A stretch of DNA of 64,000 bases from Paraburkholderia acidipaludis NBRC 101816 (lineage in GTDB: Bacteria; Pseudomonadota; Gammaproteobacteria; Burkholderiales; Burkholderiaceae), in assembly GCF_000684975.1 (NCBI RefSeq), contig NZ_BAXZ01000024.1, positions 1 to 64,000 of the forward strand. The letters run 5' to 3'. The notes beneath the pieces are model-generated. The model saw only the letters and a program-made list of their open reading frames with translations. It was not told where the DNA came from and searched no databases. The position numbers and the translations under genes were made by a program. This document shows positions 8,200 to 16,832 of the stretch, piece by piece. Every line of letters begins with the position of its first letter. Position 1 is the first letter of the stretch.

Positions 8200-9149
8200 C
8201 ACGCGCGGATGCCCCACGCGAAAGGATCGTCCTCGCCGAAGATCAGCTTCGACTCGGCGTTCACGTGTGCCGTGCCGCGAATGACCGGTCGCACGTAACC
8301 CGCCGGCAGCGCCGGATCCGTTTCGTAGCACGCCTCGAACACGCTGCCGATAATGCTTTCCTGGCGCCACGTCTCGCCCGGCGCGAGCGCGCCGTCGAGC
8401 GCGAGGCAGGCCACCTTCGCGCTCGTGCCGGTTCCGCACGGCGAACGGTCGTAGGCCTTGCCGGGGCACAGCACGAAGTTGCGGCTGTCGACATCGGCGC
8501 GCGCCGGTTCGGCGAAAAGTTCGATATGGTCGATGAGCGCGCCGCCCTCGCCCGTGATGCCGTTCGCTTCCAGCGCCTGCCGGATGCGCCACGTGGCATC
8601 GGTCAACGATTCGACGTTGGCCGCTTCGAGCGGCAGACCGTGGTCCGCCACGAGAAAGAACCAGTTGCCGCCCCACGCAATATCGCCATGCACGCGCCCA
8701 AGGCCGGGCACGTCGAGCGGCACGGCCTTGCGATACCGGTAAGCCGGCACGTTGCGCACCGTCACGCTGCGGTCCGCGTGCAGTTCGGCCTCGACCACGC
8801 CCACGGGCGTTTCGATGCGGTGCACGCCGGGCTGGATGCGCCCGAGATGCGCCAGCGACGCGACAAGACCGATCGTGCCGTGGCCGCACATGCCGAGAAA
8901 GCCCACGTTGTTGAAGAAGATCACGCCCGCCGAACACCCCGGGTCGTGGGGTTCGCAGAGCAGCGCGCCAACCAGCACGTCCGAACCGCGCGGCTCGTTG
9001 ACGACACCGGCACGCACGCGGTCGTACTCGCGGCGGAAAATGTCGAGCCGCTCGTCGAGCGGGCCGCGGCCGAGATCGGGGCCGCCTTCGGTCACGAGCC
9101 GCGTGGGCTCGCCGCCGGTGTGGGAATCGATTACGGTTAGCGTTTTCAT
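8199..9149 (-). CDS. lhpA: 4-hydroxyproline 2-epimerase (proline racemase family)
   Basis: This 316-residue cofactor-independent epimerase belongs to the proline racemase family. Both catalytic cysteines are present: Cys88 in GMCGHGTIG and Cys238 in SPCGTGTSAK. This indicates true racemase/epimerase activity rather than the dehydratase variant, in which one is replaced by Ser/Thr. The start (MKTLTVIDSHTGGEP) is canonical. The enzyme interconverts trans-4-hydroxy-L-proline and cis-4-hydroxy-D-proline, the first step of the pathway whose later enzymes are encoded immediately downstream. It is the first gene of the minus-strand operon; the 227-base region upstream probably contains the operon promoter. 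Confidence 0.93.
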   Translation of the reverse strand: MKTLTVIDSHTGGEPTRLVTEGGPDLGRGPLDERLDIFRREYDRVRAGVVNEPRGSDVLVGALLCEPHDPGCSAGVIFFNNVGFLGMCGHGTIGLVASLAHLGRIQPGVHRIETPVGVVEAELHADRSVTVRNVPAYRYRKAVPLDVPGLGRVHGDIAWGGNWFFLVADHGLPLEAANVESLTDATWRIRQALEANGITGEGGALIDHIELFAEPARADVDSRNFVLCPGKAYDRSPCGTGTSAKVACLALDGALAPGETWRQESIIGSVFEACYETDPALPAGYVRPVIRGTAHVNAESKLIFGEDDPFAWGIRA

Positions 9150-9243
9150 GCCGCTAATCGTAGGTCCCGCCCTCGCGGCCGTCTTGGTCGATTGCGTTGC
9201 CCGCGATGACGATTTCCGCATAGCGAAGCCGGAAATGAACCCC

Positions 9244-9275
9244 GCGTCATCCCTCTGATTAGCAGGGTATGACGG
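9244..9275. promoter_or_regulatory. Imperfect inverted repeat upstream of hydroxyproline operon
   Basis: The intergenic region between the epimerase gene and the small plus-strand gene contains CGTCATcCCT, then CTGATTAGC, then AGGgtATGACG, an imperfect inverted repeat about 95-125 bases upstream of lhpA. Its location suits an activator or repressor site, possibly for the PAS-AraC protein, though AraC sites are usually direct repeats. Inference only. Confidence 0.3.
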
Positions 9276-9376
9276 GCTGACCCGCTTCGATAGGATATTT
9301 GTAAGCAAGGGCAGTCAGCAGCCATTACACCGGGCCGTAAAGCGTCGAAAGAAACATAACAACCTGAGAGAACCAC

Positions 9377-9625
9377 ATGAAAACGCGGACGATGGAGGCG
9401 GCAGCAGAGAAGGTGCCGTATTGCGCGCAGACCGCCGACGCGGCCATCGCCCATCTGGAGCGGGTCCTGACCGTCGAGGGTGCGTGCGCAATCTTCGGGC
9501 AACGTTACTGGCTGGAGCGCGTGCAGCACCTGCTGGCCGCACCGGACCTGCTTCCGCCGCACCGCGTCCGTCTGATGCATCTGCTGGAACGCCTGCACGC
9601 ATTGTCTGTAGCAGTCCAGACATAA
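9377..9625 (+). CDS. Small hypothetical protein
   Basis: This 82-residue soluble, helix-rich protein has no signal peptide or membrane segment. The C-terminal half (RYWLERVQHLL ... RVRLMHLLERLHALS) looks amphipathic, and one Cys pair lies near residues 16 and 36. I do not recognise a family. Supporting evidence is a plausible GAG-rich ribosome site before ATG 9377 and a codon bias like its neighbours. It sits alone between the hydroxyproline operon and the convergent LuxR-type regulator. It may be a small regulatory or hypothetical protein restricted to Burkholderiaceae. Confidence 0.5.
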   Translation: MKTRTMEAAAEKVPYCAQTADAAIAHLERVLTVEGACAIFGQRYWLERVQHLLAAPDLLPPHRVRLMHLLERLHALSVAVQT

Positions 9626-9647
9626 TCGGCGAGGCACGCCTCTGCCG

Positions 9648-10280
9648 CTATACCTGGCCCCTGTCCGAAGGCCAGACGCCTGTGGAAAGGTGCTTCAGCC
9701 ACAGACTCATCAGGCCGGCGCGGCCACGCACGCCGTATTTGCGAAAAATCCCGGTGATATACGAATGCGTGGTCGAAACGGCCAGCCCTAGCCGCTCGGC
9801 AATCTGCTTCTCCGTCGCCTCCGTCAGCAGCATCGCGAGGACCTTGCGCTCGTGGGGCGCAAGCTGGGCCAACAGGGCCGGTACGCCCGTGACACCGCGC
9901 CTGAATTCCGTCACGTCGCGCGCCACCCCTATGCGCAACCGCTCGTGTTCGAGCCAGCGCGCCGACCAGGTGACGTAGACGTCGCTGCCATCCTTGTGGC
10001 GATAGCGGTTCTCGAAGCCCACCCGCTTGCGGCCCGCCAGCACCTCCCGCGCTTCCCTGAGCGTTGCGTCCTGATCGGCGGGAACGACGAAGTCGATAAT
10101 CTGTTGATCGATGAAGTCGGACGGCGCATAGCCGAATATCTCCCGACAGGCGTCGCTCACGTGGCGTATGTGTCCCCGCTCGTCCACGAGAAAGGTGGCG
10201 TCCGGCGCAAACTGCGCCGAAGTAATGACGAGTTCCAGCGAAGATTCACGCTTCATGGCGGTCTGGATGCTCTCGTGCAT
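9648..10280 (-). CDS. PAS domain-containing LuxR-family transcriptional regulator
   Basis: This is a 210-residue protein. The PAS domain covers about residues 15-130 (DATFLVDERGHIRHVSDACREIFGYAPSDF; RYRHKDGSDVYVTWSARW; IGVARDVTEFRR). It is followed by a LuxR/GerE helix-turn-helix (about 145-200; LAPHERKVLAMLLTEATEKQIAERLGLAVSTTHSYI). The arrangement is that of a one-component sensor-regulator, cytosolic, with no membrane segment. ATG 10280 is preferred; an upstream start would add about 23 low-complexity residues. The target is unknown. A GAATGT-N5-ACATTC palindrome lies upstream, in the region shared with the divergent membrane protein gene. Confidence 0.88.
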   Translation of the reverse strand: MHESIQTAMKRESSLELVITSAQFAPDATFLVDERGHIRHVSDACREIFGYAPSDFIDQQIIDFVVPADQDATLREAREVLAGRKRVGFENRYRHKDGSDVYVTWSARWLEHERLRIGVARDVTEFRRGVTGVPALLAQLAPHERKVLAMLLTEATEKQIAERLGLAVSTTHSYITGIFRKYGVRGRAGLMSLWLKHLSTGVWPSDRGQV

Positions 10281-10407
10281 GACGGAATCAGGCAGCGCAT
10301 CTGGCGCCGGCGCCCGACGCACACGGCGGGCACAAGGGGCCTGATACAAACAGAATACAGCACGATCCAGCCGGCCGCGACGTCTTGTTCAACCTGCTTA
10401 GGGGACC

Positions 10408-10424
10408 GAATGTACTGGACATTC
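10408..10424. promoter_or_regulatory. Perfect inverted repeat GAATGT-N5-ACATTC
   Basis: A perfect 6-base inverted repeat with spacer ACTGG lies in the divergent intergenic region. It is 128 bases upstream of the PAS-LuxR start and 141 bases upstream of the membrane protein start. Two-fold symmetry with a centre-to-centre spacing near one helical turn fits a dimeric regulator such as a LuxR-type protein. Inference from position and symmetry. Confidence 0.4.
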
Positions 10425-10564
10425 AAATGAGGAATTCTAAAATGCTAACGTCCGTGGCGAACGCCGCATAATCTGCCAGGCTTCCGTCAAGACGACCGCA
10501 ACCTCCTCGCGCTGCGGCGTTGCTGCGTTTTTTACTGTTGCGTTTCCTTCAACAGGGAGGCGAC

Positions 10565-11308
10565 ATGAGCACAAACGGATCGGCACAGGCGCTCGACCCC
10601 TCGGAATATATCGCCCGGCATTTGCAGAGCTTCTCCGTGCCCCAGCCGGTGCCGGCGGTCGCCGGTCATCACGCCGGATTCTTTCCGTGGAATCTCTACG
10701 TGCTGGCTCTCGCGGCGGGCCTCTTTGTTCTGATGGCCGGCGTTGCCGCGCTCACGGACCGGCGGCCTCTGTTCCGTCTCCCCCGGAGCATGAGCTTCGG
10801 GCGGCGCTTCTACGTATGGTGGTCCTGCGCCTGGCGCCAGTGGCTCGCCAGCGCGCTGCTCTGCCTCGCCCTTCTGGTCGGGTACCACTCCCTGGATTTG
10901 AAGCTGGCCGCACCGCTCATGAAGCTCTCGACGGCGCTGACCCCGTCGGGCGCAACGGCACTAGCGGCCATCGTGCCGGGCGTCATCATGGCGCTGCCGC
11001 TCGTGGCGGCCGTTCTGGTCTACGTGCTCCTGAGCCTGCCGCTCTCGGGCTACATGGTTCGCGGCGGGCTGGCCGCGCACGCGTTGCCCGGGCCCGAGCG
11101 GCTCGGTCTCTGGCACGCAACCCTGCTCGGCCTGACCACCTATCTGTGGTCCGTACCGGGCAGCCTGCTGATTGCCGAGCTGATCGTGGTGCTGCCGCAT
11201 CATGTCGAGGATGGGCTTCGCGCGATGCTCCTCGTGATCTGGAGCATGTACATCGTGCTGCCGCGCCAGCTGCGCCGGGTCGCGCGCCTCGCCGCGCCTC
11301 TGCATTGA
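10565..11308 (+). CDS. Hypothetical multi-pass membrane protein
   Basis: This 247-residue protein has about five hydrophobic segments: FPWNLYVLALAAGLFVLMAG near residue 45, WLASALLCLALLVGY near 95, ALAAIVPGVIMALPLVAAVLVYVLL near 140, TYLWSVPGSLLIAELIVVL near 195, and a final one with LLVIWSMYIVLP. Its soluble N-terminal tail is about 40 residues. No family is recognised. ATG 10565 is chosen because GGGAGGCGAC precedes it; an in-frame start at 10520 lacks a ribosome site. It is divergent from the PAS-LuxR regulator, which may control it. The function cannot be assigned. Confidence 0.75.
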   Translation: MSTNGSAQALDPSEYIARHLQSFSVPQPVPAVAGHHAGFFPWNLYVLALAAGLFVLMAGVAALTDRRPLFRLPRSMSFGRRFYVWWSCAWRQWLASALLCLALLVGYHSLDLKLAAPLMKLSTALTPSGATALAAIVPGVIMALPLVAAVLVYVLLSLPLSGYMVRGGLAAHALPGPERLGLWHATLLGLTTYLWSVPGSLLIAELIVVLPHHVEDGLRAMLLVIWSMYIVLPRQLRRVARLAAPLH

Positions 11309-11700
11309 CATGCGGCTACCGTCCTAACGCATGCTCTCCGCGCAGTGTCATTACGGCGCTCGCCACCGTCGCCACCCGCTTGCCTGCACCTCGGACCGTC
11401 CTGCGCAGGCGCGGAAACTCGCCCTTCTGCCGGTGCCGGCGCGCACGAACGGACCCGACCTGGATGCGCTCGGCGCCGTGCTGCAGTAGGTACGCGAGAC
11501 GATCGCGCGGTTTCCGGTGTGACCATCGCGTCATAACGCCCCCCGGCCGAATGAGACGTTCGAGCAGGATATTGCGTCGCCGTGGCATTCATTGGCGGGC
11601 GCGCTTTTTCTACACTGCCTCCATGCCGTGATGAATGGCGCGCCGCGAAATCGCGTGAAGCCCGTCGGTCACGTCCTGCCACTCAAAGAGGGATTGCGCC
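11309..11700. other. Intergenic stretch without a convincing gene
   Basis: Short open frames exist on both strands here (for example 11316-11588 on the minus strand), but they are Arg-rich, lack ribosome sites and match no family. The region probably holds the promoter of the flavoprotein gene at 11701. Confidence 0.5.
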
Positions 11701-13089
11701 ATGCGCACCATACAGAAAGACGTCGCCATCATCGGCGCGGGCACCGCGGGGCTGAGCGCCTATCGCGCGGCCCGTGCGGAAGGCGCCACCGCGGTGATCA
11801 TCGAAGGCGGCCCCTATGGCACGACCTGCGCGCGCGTGGGCTGCATGCCGTCCAAGCTGCTGATCGCGGCTGCCGAGGCGGCGCACGCGGCAAGCCACGC
11901 GGCCCCGTTCGGCATCGACGTAGCCGGCGTGCAGGTCGATGGCGAGGCGGTGATGGCGCGCGTGCGCCGCGAGCGGGACCGTTTCGTCGGCTTCGTGGTG
12001 GAGGGCGTGGAAGCGCTGCCGGCAGAGGACCGGCTGGTGGGATATGCGCATTTCGTCGACGACCGCCTGCTGCAGGTGGGCGACCACACGCGGGTGCTCG
12101 CCGGGCGCGTGGTGATCGCAACGGGCTCGAAGCCCGTGGTGCCGGAGGTGCTGAACGGGCTTGGCGACCGCGTGGTGGTCAACGACGACGTGTTCGAGTG
12201 GACGACCCTGCCGCGTAGCGTCGCGGTGATGGGCCCCGGCGTGATCGGCCTCGAACTCGGGCAGGCGCTCGCACGGCTCGGCGTGCGCGTGAGCGTGTAC
12301 GGCGGACGCGGCAGCATCGGCCAGCTGACCGACCCGAAGCTCGTGGAAGCGGCGCGCGCGATTTTCGGCGAGGCGTTCCATTTCGAGCCGAGCGGCACTA
12401 TGCTGAGCGCAACGCGCGTCGACGACGGCGTGAAGCTGCGCTATCGCCGTCCCGACGGAACCGTTACTGAGGATAGCTACGAATATGTTCTGGCGGCCAC
12501 CGGCAGGCAACCCAACGTCCATGGCCTCGGACTCGAGAACACGTCGATCGAGCTCGACAAGCACGGCATCCCCCGCTTCGACGCGGACACGCTGCAAGTG
12601 GGCCAGCATCCGGTGTTTATCGCGGGCGATGTGAACGGCGTCCTGCCGCTCCTGCACGAAGCCGCCGACGAAGGCCGCGCGGCAGGCCGCAATGCGGCGC
12701 GCTATCCCGACGTGGCGAAAATAGAGCGCCGGGCGCCGCTCGCGGTCGTGTTCTCCGACCCGCAAATCGCCCTCGTGGGTGCACGGCATCGCGAACTGCC
12801 CGAGGGCAGTTTCGTGACCGGCGAAGTGAGCTTCGAGGACCAGGGGCGCAGCCGCGTGATGCTGAAAAACCAGGGGTGGGCGCACGTGTACGTCGATCGC
12901 GCGACACGGCGCTTCGTTGGCGCGGAGATGTTGGGCCCGTCGGCCGAGCACATCGGCCACCTGCTCGCGTGGAGCCTGCAGATGGGCCTGACCGTCGATG
13001 CGATGCTGGCGATGCCGTTCTATCACCCCGTCGTCGAGGAAGGGCTGCGCACGGCGCTTCGGGATGCGGCGGCGAAGCTCGCGGCATAG
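11701..13089 (+). CDS. Dihydrolipoyl dehydrogenase-like pyridine nucleotide-disulfide oxidoreductase
   Basis: This 462-residue class I flavoprotein disulfide reductase shows an N-terminal FAD motif (VAIIGAGTAGLSAYRAA) and the redox-active disulfide Cys43-Cys48 in TTCARVGCMPSK. An NAD-binding glycine motif follows (VMGPGVIGLELGQALARLG), then a second FAD motif (FIAGDVNG). The C-terminal dimerisation domain carries His442-Glu447 (YHPVVEE), the acid/base diad. These features identify a dihydrolipoamide dehydrogenase or a close relative. It is not next to 2-oxoacid dehydrogenase genes, so the partner is unclear, and a stand-alone NADH:disulfide or quinone reductase role is possible. Confidence 0.88.
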   Translation: MRTIQKDVAIIGAGTAGLSAYRAARAEGATAVIIEGGPYGTTCARVGCMPSKLLIAAAEAAHAASHAAPFGIDVAGVQVDGEAVMARVRRERDRFVGFVVEGVEALPAEDRLVGYAHFVDDRLLQVGDHTRVLAGRVVIATGSKPVVPEVLNGLGDRVVVNDDVFEWTTLPRSVAVMGPGVIGLELGQALARLGVRVSVYGGRGSIGQLTDPKLVEAARAIFGEAFHFEPSGTMLSATRVDDGVKLRYRRPDGTVTEDSYEYVLAATGRQPNVHGLGLENTSIELDKHGIPRFDADTLQVGQHPVFIAGDVNGVLPLLHEAADEGRAAGRNAARYPDVAKIERRAPLAVVFSDPQIALVGARHRELPEGSFVTGEVSFEDQGRSRVMLKNQGWAHVYVDRATRRFVGAEMLGPSAEHIGHLLAWSLQMGLTVDAMLAMPFYHPVVEEGLRTALRDAAAKLAA

Positions 13090-13143
13090 GCCTCGGCCGC
13101 TTCCCGACACGAAAAGGCCGGATGGGTCGGCTCCCGCCCTCGC

Positions 13144-14034
13144 CTAAACGCGGGGCGGAAGCGCCTCGGCGAAAAACTCGGTTACGCGGCGCAAGCGCGC
13201 CGGCACGAACCGGCGCTTCGGCCAGACGAGGCTCACGTCCCGGCTGTCGCGGATGAAGTCGTCGAGGACCGTGACGACGTCCGGATGCTGGAGTTCCTCG
13301 GCAAGAGAGGCTTTCGTGAACAGGCCGATTCCCACCCCGGCCAGCACGCTGGCCCGAATCGTTTCGACGCTGTTGGACGAAAGATTGCCGTGAACGGCCA
13401 CGCTGAATCGCCCTTCCGGCCCGACAAACGGCCAGTTGACCGATTCCATCAGGCCTCCGTATAAAAGACAGTTGTGGCCGGCGAGGTCCGCGGGGGTGTG
13501 GGGTATGCCGTATCGCTCGAAATAGCTGCGGGACCCGACGCACACGAGCGGGGTGCTGGCGATGGACTTGACCACCGCATCCGGTTCGTCGACGGGGCCC
13601 ACGCGAATCGCCAGATCGATCCGGTCTTCCACCATGTCGCGCACGAAGTCGGAAAGGATCAGATCCACTTGCAGGCCAGGGTGGCGCGACAACAGCTCGG
13701 GTATCAACGGAACGACATGCAGGCGGCCGAAGGTCGAAGCCGCGGCGATCCGGACGAGTCCCCCGGCTTCGAGTGTGCTGCTCGCGAGTTCTCCATCCAC
13801 TTCCTCCATCTCGTCCACGAGCGGCTTGGCCCGATCGTAGTACCGCTGCCCCTGATCGGTCAGGGTCACGCTGCGCGTGCTGCGGTTGAACAGCACGACG
13901 CCAAGGCGCTTTTCCAGGGCGCCGATGGCCTTGCTGATGGCCGACTGCGACTCGCCGGTCCTGCGCGCAGCGGCGGAAAAGCCGCCCGCCTCCACGACGG
14001 CAATGAAGGCGCTCAGTTCGTGAAACCGATCCAC
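13144..14034 (-). CDS. LysR-family transcriptional regulator
   Basis: This 296-residue LysR-type protein has an N-terminal HTH (GGFSAAARRTGESQSAISKAIGALE, about residues 20-45) and a substrate-binding domain starting near GLVRIAAASTFGRLHVVPLI. The GTG start at 14034 is chosen because a GGAGG ribosome site lies six bases upstream and it gives the usual short N-terminus (VDRFHELSAFIAVVEAGGF). It is divergent from the SDR/NADP-oxidoreductase pair beginning at 14228 and is the likely regulator of that pair. This LysR-SDR arrangement is common for redox- or aldehyde-stress genes in beta-proteobacteria. Confidence 0.9.
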   Translation of the reverse strand: MDRFHELSAFIAVVEAGGFSAAARRTGESQSAISKAIGALEKRLGVVLFNRSTRSVTLTDQGQRYYDRAKPLVDEMEEVDGELASSTLEAGGLVRIAAASTFGRLHVVPLIPELLSRHPGLQVDLILSDFVRDMVEDRIDLAIRVGPVDEPDAVVKSIASTPLVCVGSRSYFERYGIPHTPADLAGHNCLLYGGLMESVNWPFVGPEGRFSVAVHGNLSSNSVETIRASVLAGVGIGLFTKASLAEELQHPDVVTVLDDFIRDSRDVSLVWPKRRFVPARLRRVTEFFAEALPPRV

Positions 14035-14227
14035 GGCATTCCTCCAGAGAATCAATACTGCGAAACGTGCCGCCATTATGAGCACTTTTGGCATGATCCA
14101 CGTGACGCGGCCACAGCGGGCCGATTCCCCCTGCGAATAGGTCTTATGAAAAATCTGCGAATTATCATCGGCACAGCCGGCAATTACGATCTTCCTGTCA
14201 CTCATCACTCGACGAAGGAGGATTCCC

Positions 14228-14977
14228 GTGTCCACTCTCGCAGACAAAGTTGCCGTCATTAGCGGCGGAACGACCGGCATCGGCCTGGCAATCGCCCAAC
14301 GGTTCGCAGCCGAAGGCGCGCATGTTTTCATTTTTGGGCGACGGCAAGCCCAGCTAGACCAGGCCGCCATCCAGACAGGCCGCAACGTCACCGCGATCCA
14401 GGCCGACGCCGCGAATCTCGACGACCTCGACCGCGTCGCCGCGGCAGTGAGGGCCGAAAAGGGGCGCGTCGACATCGTCGTGTCGAACGCGGCCCTGGTG
14501 GAGCAAGCTCCCATCGACACGCTGACGCCCGAACATTTCGACAAGACCTTCAACCTCAACGCCCGTGGTCCCGTATTCCTCGTGCAGAAACTGCTGCCGC
14601 TGATGACACGGGGCGGATCGATCATCCTGGTCTCTTCGGCCATGCACGTCATGGGCATTCCCGGCCATACCGCCTACGCGGCGACCAAGGCGGCGCTGCG
14701 TTCCTATGCCCGCACCTGGGCTGCGGAATTCAAGGATCGCGGCATTCGCGTCAACACGCTGAGCCCCGGCGTCACCGACACCCCGATGCTCGACTCCCAG
14801 GTATCGACGCCCGAAGAGCGCGAGGCGCTGGTGAACATGTACCTGAGCATGGTCCCGCTCGGCCGGCTTGCCCGGCCCGAGGAGATGGCCAACGGGGCGC
14901 TTTTCCTCGCATCCGACCAGAGCGCCTACATGACCGGCGCGGATTTGATGACCGACGGCGGCGTCGGTCAGGTTTGA
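14228..14977 (+). CDS. SDR-family NAD(P)-dependent oxidoreductase
   Basis: This 249-residue classical short-chain dehydrogenase has the cofactor motif SGGTTGIGLAIA (TGxxxGxG type) near residue 13 and NAAL (NNAG-like) near 88. The catalytic Ser is in LVSSAMHV near 138 and YAATK carries Tyr/Lys near 151-155. The C-terminus (DLMTDGGVGQV) is typical. The GTG start at 14228 follows a strong AAGGAGG site. The next gene begins 27 bases downstream, so the two are likely co-transcribed under the divergent LysR regulator. The substrate is not predictable. Confidence 0.92.
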   Translation: MSTLADKVAVISGGTTGIGLAIAQRFAAEGAHVFIFGRRQAQLDQAAIQTGRNVTAIQADAANLDDLDRVAAAVRAEKGRVDIVVSNAALVEQAPIDTLTPEHFDKTFNLNARGPVFLVQKLLPLMTRGGSIILVSSAMHVMGIPGHTAYAATKAALRSYARTWAAEFKDRGIRVNTLSPGVTDTPMLDSQVSTPEEREALVNMYLSMVPLGRLARPEEMANGALFLASDQSAYMTGADLMTDGGVGQV

Positions 14978-15004
14978 GTTCCCGCACCAAGGAAGGAGAG
15001 TTCA

Positions 15005-15706
15005 ATGAGGTACGCAATCATCGGGCTTGGCAAGATCGGCACCGCCATCGCCCAGGCGTTCGCCATTCAAGACATCGAAGTCGCGTTAGCGGGCAGGCGG
15101 CCGCCGGAGGCCCTCGCGGCGCTGGCGGCACAGATCGGCCCTTCGCTCGTGCCGCAACGCGTCGAGGACGCGGTCAAGGCCGACGTCGTTATCCTGGCCA
15201 TGCCCTTCGCGGCCCGCGGTGACATCGCGCGAGCGGCCGCAAGCTGGCAGGGGAAGCTCGTGATCGACGCCACCAATGCGCTCGGCGTCCCGCCGGAGGA
15301 ACTGGAGGGGCTGCCCTCGACCGCCGCCATTGCGAAAGCGCTGCCGGGGGCGAAGCTGGTGAAGGCATTCAATCACCTGCCGGCCGCCACACTCGCCCAC
15401 GGGGCGACGACACAGCAGGGCGGCCGACGGGTCATATTCGTCTCCAGCGACGACGACGCGGCCAGCGCCGCGGTGGCGGCCCTCGCCGACCGGCTCGGCT
15501 TCGCGCCGGTCGAACTCGGCAAGATCGCGGAGGGCGGCCTGCTCATCCAGGCGCGCGGCCACACGTGGGGCCGGCTCATTTTCCAGGACCTGGCCAGGTT
15601 CGACCCGCTGACATGGACAGGAATCCGGGGCCGCCAGCAAGACAGCGCGGATAAAGACGAAGTCTCGCCGGACGAACTTACAGGAATCCTGAATAGTTCA
15701 CGATGA
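15005..15706 (+). CDS. NADPH-dependent F420 reductase-like oxidoreductase
   Basis: This is a 233-residue Rossmann protein. The N-terminal dinucleotide motif is AIIGLGKIGTAIAQAFA, and VVILAMPFAARGDIA and VIDATNALGV follow. Then comes the conserved KAFNHLPAATLA stretch of the F420:NADP oxidoreductase/YrbE-like family (pfam F420_oxidored). In organisms without F420 such proteins probably reduce other substrates with NADPH. An AGGAGAG ribosome site precedes ATG 15005. It forms an operon with the SDR gene upstream. The 3' end is only 15 bases from the convergent esterase gene. Confidence 0.88.
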   Translation: MRYAIIGLGKIGTAIAQAFAIQDIEVALAGRRPPEALAALAAQIGPSLVPQRVEDAVKADVVILAMPFAARGDIARAAASWQGKLVIDATNALGVPPEELEGLPSTAAIAKALPGAKLVKAFNHLPAATLAHGATTQQGGRRVIFVSSDDDAASAAVAALADRLGFAPVELGKIAEGGLLIQARGHTWGRLIFQDLARFDPLTWTGIRGRQQDSADKDEVSPDELTGILNSSR

Positions 15707-15721
15707 TCGTGTCCGGGATGA

Positions 15722-16750
15722 TCAGTGCCCCAAACCACTGGCTGCAATCTGCTGCTCCACGTACTGGGCGAACAGCGCATGCAAATGCGTAGTCGGATGC
15801 AGGTCGTCGGCGAACAGATACGTCTGGTCCGCGTTGGGCGCGACGTAGGTCGCCGGCGAGCACAGCAACGAGGTGTCGTCGGGCGTTTTCGAGGGATCGC
15901 ACGCCTGGGCCGTGTTGGACACGGCAAAGCCGTTGGCCTGAAAATTCGCGATCATCTGGTTCACCCAGGTGTACGCATCGATCTCGATGACCTTGCCCTG
16001 CAGCCCGTCCGATTGCAACGCGGCATTCAGCGTCGTGTTGAACAGTTGCGACAACTGGGTCAGGTTCGCGCCGCCGTCGGCCGAGGCCAGCCCCTTCGGC
16101 GACAAGCCGATGTTCGGAACGTTGACCACCACGACATGGGTGGCGCCGCCCTGGACGATCTGCGTGACAACCTGGGCCAGTGTCGTTGCAGCCGTTTGCA
16201 CGGTCGAGGTCGCGGACGGCGGGTTGCCGGCGCGAAGCACGTCGTTCGCGCCCGCCCACACCAGCACCAGTTGCCCGGAGTTGAAGCTGCCGTACGTTCC
16301 CAGATAGCTCGAGACCTGCTGATTGACGGGCATTTCCACATTGCCGATCACGTCGGTGAGAAAGTCGTAGTCGGTTGCCGGTGTTGCGACTGTCGCTCCG
16401 CCCTCGGCATAGCCAAGGCCGCCTTGCGCACTCAATTTATGGTCGAAGCCGATCGTGAATGCGGCGTTGAGCGTGTTGCCGTAGTACTGCGCGACGTCCT
16501 GGGTCCAGACCTGCCCAGGATTGGTCGTGAAGCGGCCGCCGCCCACCGCGCTCGCGATCGGCGCATAGGTGCCGACGTCCGACAAGCTGTCACCGAACGA
16601 AACGACCTGCAGCGCGACGCCGCCCGGCGGCCCGCCTGGACTGCTGCCGGTTGCACCGCTGTTGCCGCCGCCCCCTCCTCCGCAAGCCGTCAGCACTGCA
16701 AACAGTAGGGCATGCATTGCCAGACGAACCGTGTTGTTGAACCGTCGCAT
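15722..16750 (-). CDS. Lipoprotein SGNH/GDSL-family esterase
   Basis: This is a 342-residue exported hydrolase. A signal peptide ends in a lipobox (VLTAC, Cys23), followed by a Gly-rich linker to about residue 45, implying outer-membrane or periplasmic anchoring. The SGNH catalytic blocks are visible: Ser55 in SFGDSLSDVG, Gly in the GG segment, Asn in VWAGANDVL, and Asp315/His318 in FADDLHP. Family II esterases of this kind hydrolyse lipids or acetylated polysaccharides. ATG 16750 is chosen over 16774 because AGGAGG lies five bases upstream. The natural substrate is unknown. Confidence 0.92.
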   Translation of the reverse strand: MRRFNNTVRLAMHALLFAVLTACGGGGGGNSGATGSSPGGPPGGVALQVVSFGDSLSDVGTYAPIASAVGGGRFTTNPGQVWTQDVAQYYGNTLNAAFTIGFDHKLSAQGGLGYAEGGATVATPATDYDFLTDVIGNVEMPVNQQVSSYLGTYGSFNSGQLVLVWAGANDVLRAGNPPSATSTVQTAATTLAQVVTQIVQGGATHVVVVNVPNIGLSPKGLASADGGANLTQLSQLFNTTLNAALQSDGLQGKVIEIDAYTWVNQMIANFQANGFAVSNTAQACDPSKTPDDTSLLCSPATYVAPNADQTYLFADDLHPTTHLHALFAQYVEQQIAASGLGH

Positions 16751-16832
16751 CGTGCCTCCTCGCCGCTCTCGCATGGGTTACGCCTGCCTCACGACAGATG
16801 TGCGAGAAGTGGAGGAGCAAAAAAGGTGCCGC

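Noticed and set aside
11316..11588. A 90-codon minus-strand frame in the gap before the flavoprotein gene
   Set aside because: Very Arg-rich, no ribosome site and no recognisable family; retained only as part of the intergenic description.
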